Origin: Neisseria musculi
Lineage (GTDB): Bacteria; Pseudomonadota; Gammaproteobacteria; Burkholderiales; Neisseriaceae
Reading direction: 5' to 3'
NCBI RefSeq assembly: GCF_014297595.2
Contig: NZ_CP060414.2
Location: 992,001 to 1,056,000 of the forward strand
Length of the DNA stretch: 64,000 bases
A program made the position numbers and the translations under genes. The notes beneath the pieces are model-generated. The model was not told the DNA's origin. It ran no database searches and saw only the letters and a program-made list of their open reading frames with translations. Shown here one piece after another: positions 61,948 through 64,000 of the stretch. Position 1 is the stretch's first letter, and every line of letters begins with the position of its first letter.

Positions 61948-63339
61948 TTAATTACCGCTGACCAAATTGGCCAAATATTTACGGGTCATCACCGACTTAT
62001 TGCTGATGCGTTCAGCAGGCAGCTTCGGCGTGTATTCGTACACAATCGGCACCTGACCTTTGCTGAAGGCATCGACCAAGTCGTAGTCGTAATCCAAATC
62101 CAGCGAGAAGCCGACGATGGAAGGCAGCGTAGACAAATAAGTGCGGATGGTCTCCAACAGGCTGTCGAGCAAGGCATCATCAATCGGGCGGTCGATGTAC
62201 TGCAGCTCGACGCGGCGGATGGATTCGTCAATCAAGTCGCCGGTGCGCTGTGCCACTTCAAAATTCTTGATGTGGGTAACAGTCGGGAAACACGCCAAGC
62301 GGTTGCCCCACAAGCGGTAGCCGGTGCCGTATGAATTGAATACGGTGGTGATGCCTTTTTCGTTCAGGCGGTTGGTTTCGCTTTGCGGGTCATCGGCACG
62401 GGCAGTCAGGCCGATTTCAAGGCCGGTCACACCCAGCAATTCGCGGTTTGACTTGCTGAACCAATAGCCTTGCTCCACATCGGTTTTCATACGCAGACCG
62501 GCGGCGTGGGTCGCCAATGATTCCACACCAAGCGTGCCGATAACGTGCGGGAAAAACAGCTCCGCACGGTCGCTTGATGTTTGGAAATTAATCGTACCCA
62601 ACGCACCACGGCCTTCCAACGCCTTGCTCAAGGTCGTGCCTGTCGGCGCGTCAATGTACGCAATGGCTTGCAGCTTGGTGGCCAAGGTAATCGCAGCGGC
62701 AGCAACTTTGGCCGTTTTATCATACTCCGGCACAATCACAATCTTGGCATCTGCACCGTAGCGGTTGTAGCCTTCAGTCAGCAATTCCAAGCCGGTGCGC
62801 TTGCCCGTGGCCGCGACATAGCCGCCGATGATGTCTGCTTCGGTGACTTTGGTCGGGTCGGTGTAGGTGTAGCTGATTTTCGGCGCGACAGGCTTGGCGG
62901 TAAACGTGATTTCGCCGCTCACCATATCGATGGTGTAGTTTTCGCCCTCAGCCAACGGCGAATCGCCGTCTGAAACGGTATAGCCGCTCTGCAATGCAGG
63001 ATGTTTGGTCTTGGCCGTCAAGGTATCGGCATCAACCGTCAATACCTCATCGCTGACTTGCGATTTATGCTTGGCCGGGTCGCAGACGTTGACCACATAC
63101 GCCACACCGGACGCATAACGTGTCCAAATATTGGCGGCATCCGGCAGGGGAAAACCGGCATTCGTCAGCGCGGAAAATTGGGAAAAGTCTTTAATTGTCG
63201 AGCAAACGGTCAACTCATTGACCGCACCGATAGGCGCGGTGCCGACCATCGCAGTAATCGCACCGTCAACGGTATAGACGGCGTTGCTGCCGCCGTCGAC
63301 ACGCTGGGTCTCGGTGCCGTGATGAAATGCTGCTGCCAT
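61948..63339 (-). CDS. Tail sheath protein (P2 gpFI-like)
   Basis: The 463-residue protein has the phage sheath features: an N-terminal strand AFHHGTETQRVDGGSNAVYTVDGAITAMVGTAP, an insert domain (about 85-170), RELLGVTGLEIGLTARADDPQSETNRLNEKGITTVF and the C-terminal handshake DDALLDSLLETIRTYL. Its ATG overlaps the previous stop by one base (TAATG) and has AAGGAGG upstream. Confidence 0.93.
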   Translation of the reverse strand: MAAAFHHGTETQRVDGGSNAVYTVDGAITAMVGTAPIGAVNELTVCSTIKDFSQFSALTNAGFPLPDAANIWTRYASGVAYVVNVCDPAKHKSQVSDEVLTVDADTLTAKTKHPALQSGYTVSDGDSPLAEGENYTIDMVSGEITFTAKPVAPKISYTYTDPTKVTEADIIGGYVAATGKRTGLELLTEGYNRYGADAKIVIVPEYDKTAKVAAAAITLATKLQAIAYIDAPTGTTLSKALEGRGALGTINFQTSSDRAELFFPHVIGTLGVESLATHAAGLRMKTDVEQGYWFSKSNRELLGVTGLEIGLTARADDPQSETNRLNEKGITTVFNSYGTGYRLWGNRLACFPTVTHIKNFEVAQRTGDLIDESIRRVELQYIDRPIDDALLDSLLETIRTYLSTLPSIVGFSLDLDYDYDLVDAFSKGQVPIVYEYTPKLPAERISNKSVMTRKYLANLVSGN

Positions 63340-63842
63340 TATGGAGCCTCCTTCAGTTTCAAATCTTGTTCGTGCGGGTCGCCACTTTCGCGCGGCCGCG
63401 TGCGGGTAAATAATGGTTTGGTTTCGGGCTGATACACCTGCACCTGCTGGGTTTCGGTCTGCACCGTCAATTCATACTGCCAAGCGCCCACGTCTTCGTT
63501 TAAAAAGCGTTCCTGCAACAAATGGCAAGGCAGGCAGTTTGTGGGGCGGAAGCCGACAATGGCCAAGCGCGTTTCATCCAAAATCGCCAGCGTACCTTCA
63601 TCGCCGTGCAGATTGCTGCCGATAATCGTCAGCACCAAGGTTATGTCGCGCTGCTGGGCAATGCTGCCCAAATGCTCCAAATCGGTAAACTTGCTGCCGC
63701 CATAGCCCACCAAAATCGCGCCGGTCGGGTGAATAAACTGATATTCAGACGGCCGCTCCGGAAACGCTTCAACGATGACCCACGGGATGGCCTGCTGCAA
63801 ATGCTCGACCACCGAGTCAATGACCGGACGTGTGGCACTCAT
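63339..63842 (-). CDS. Phage Gp37-like protein (DUF1834 type)
   Basis: The 167-residue protein has the block AIPWVIVEAFPERPSEYQFIHPTGAILVGYGGSKF and IVGFRPTNCLPCHLLQERFLNEDVGAWQYELTV, which resemble Mu gp37-type proteins that precede the sheath gene in Mu-like phages. Its role is in tail formation or joining. It is coupled to the sheath gene. Confidence 0.75.
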   Translation of the reverse strand: MSATRPVIDSVVEHLQQAIPWVIVEAFPERPSEYQFIHPTGAILVGYGGSKFTDLEHLGSIAQQRDITLVLTIIGSNLHGDEGTLAILDETRLAIVGFRPTNCLPCHLLQERFLNEDVGAWQYELTVQTETQQVQVYQPETKPLFTRTRPRESGDPHEQDLKLKEAP

Positions 63843-63843
63843 G

Positions 63844-64000
63844 TCAGTATCCCGTCATGTCAATGCGCGAGCCGCCGCGCGTGTGATACGCGCCGGGTTC
63901 CGGCTGCGCCTGTTTGTCCAAAGTATCAACGCCGATATGGATTTTGCCGTCGCGGATGGCTTCCAACGTTTTCAAAGTCGCGTTGTAAGCCGTCTCCAAC
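63844..64000 (-). CDS. Phage virion morphogenesis-type protein, C-terminal part (partial)
   Basis: The frame enters from the right edge and ends at a TGA (63844-63846) with LETAYNATLKTLEAIRDGKI, HIGVDTLDKQAQPEPG and GGSRIDMTGY. Only about 51 residues are seen. Its place before the gp37-like gene fits a head-tail joining or neck protein. I cannot name the family from this part. Confidence 0.5.
   Translation of the reverse strand, partial: LETAYNATLKTLEAIRDGKIHIGVDTLDKQAQPEPGAYHTRGGSRIDMTGY

Overview
The window is a chromosomal segment of a Neisseria-like betaproteobacterium (family Neisseriaceae). The clearest sign is the DNA uptake sequence GCCGTCTGAA, seen dozens of times and mostly in the AG form (AGGCCGTCTGAA), the dialect of commensal and animal-associated Neisseria rather than meningococcus or gonococcus. 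It is often paired as an inverted repeat that serves as a terminator. Gene content (lon-hupB, lipB-lipA, pqiABC, trxB, thrC, aroA) fits.

Bases 1-38,140 are mostly core genome: trpS 3' end, ubiE, a DUF971 gene, trxB, ppiB, hupB and lon, the lipoate genes ybeD-lipB-lipA, fpr, thrC, a sugar O-acetyltransferase, rarA, adhE (with a duplicated 3' end and a likely FNR-type promoter), pncB, fabG, tRNA-Val and tRNA-Asp, a mannitol/arabinitol dehydrogenase, aroA, pqiABC, lemA, a SAM methyltransferase and mltD. Between them lie decayed genes: two IS1595-family remnants (one with a 16-bp tandem array grown out of its own catalytic-site codons), a frameshifted kinase-like gene, and a broken DUF3304 lipoprotein followed by what looks like the truncated start of a DUF2235 type VI effector.

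Bases 38,500-64,000 are nested mobile DNA. (1) A dsDNA-phage remnant (small-terminase-like gene, two tiny zinc-ribbon genes, start of the large terminase) follows what may be a displaced tRNA 3' end. (2) The large terminase gene is cut just before its Walker A motif by a sequence nearly identical to the right end of phage Mu (from 40,115). This opens a Mu-like prophage on the minus strand: com and a Dam-type methylase at the right end, then tail fibre, baseplate, tape measure, tube and sheath genes running out of the window. The tail proteins are of P2 type, a combination known from BcepMu-like phages. (3) A filamentous (MDA/Nf-type) prophage sits inside the Mu-like prophage between com and a papain-like gene: replication initiator, coat proteins, TspB, a pVI-like protein, Zot and an Irg/PivNM recombinase. 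(4) Two near-identical 720-bp IS1595-family elements in opposite orientation, each with a perfect 8-bp target duplication, lie in and beside the filamentous prophage.

The filamentous prophage has frameshifts in its replication, small DNA-binding-like and recombinase genes, while coat, Zot and the large TspB ORF are open; TspB carries one in-frame amber codon before its membrane anchor. The Mu-like tail operon is intact and contains a small two-helix membrane protein on the opposite strand fitted exactly between gpE' and the tape measure gene.
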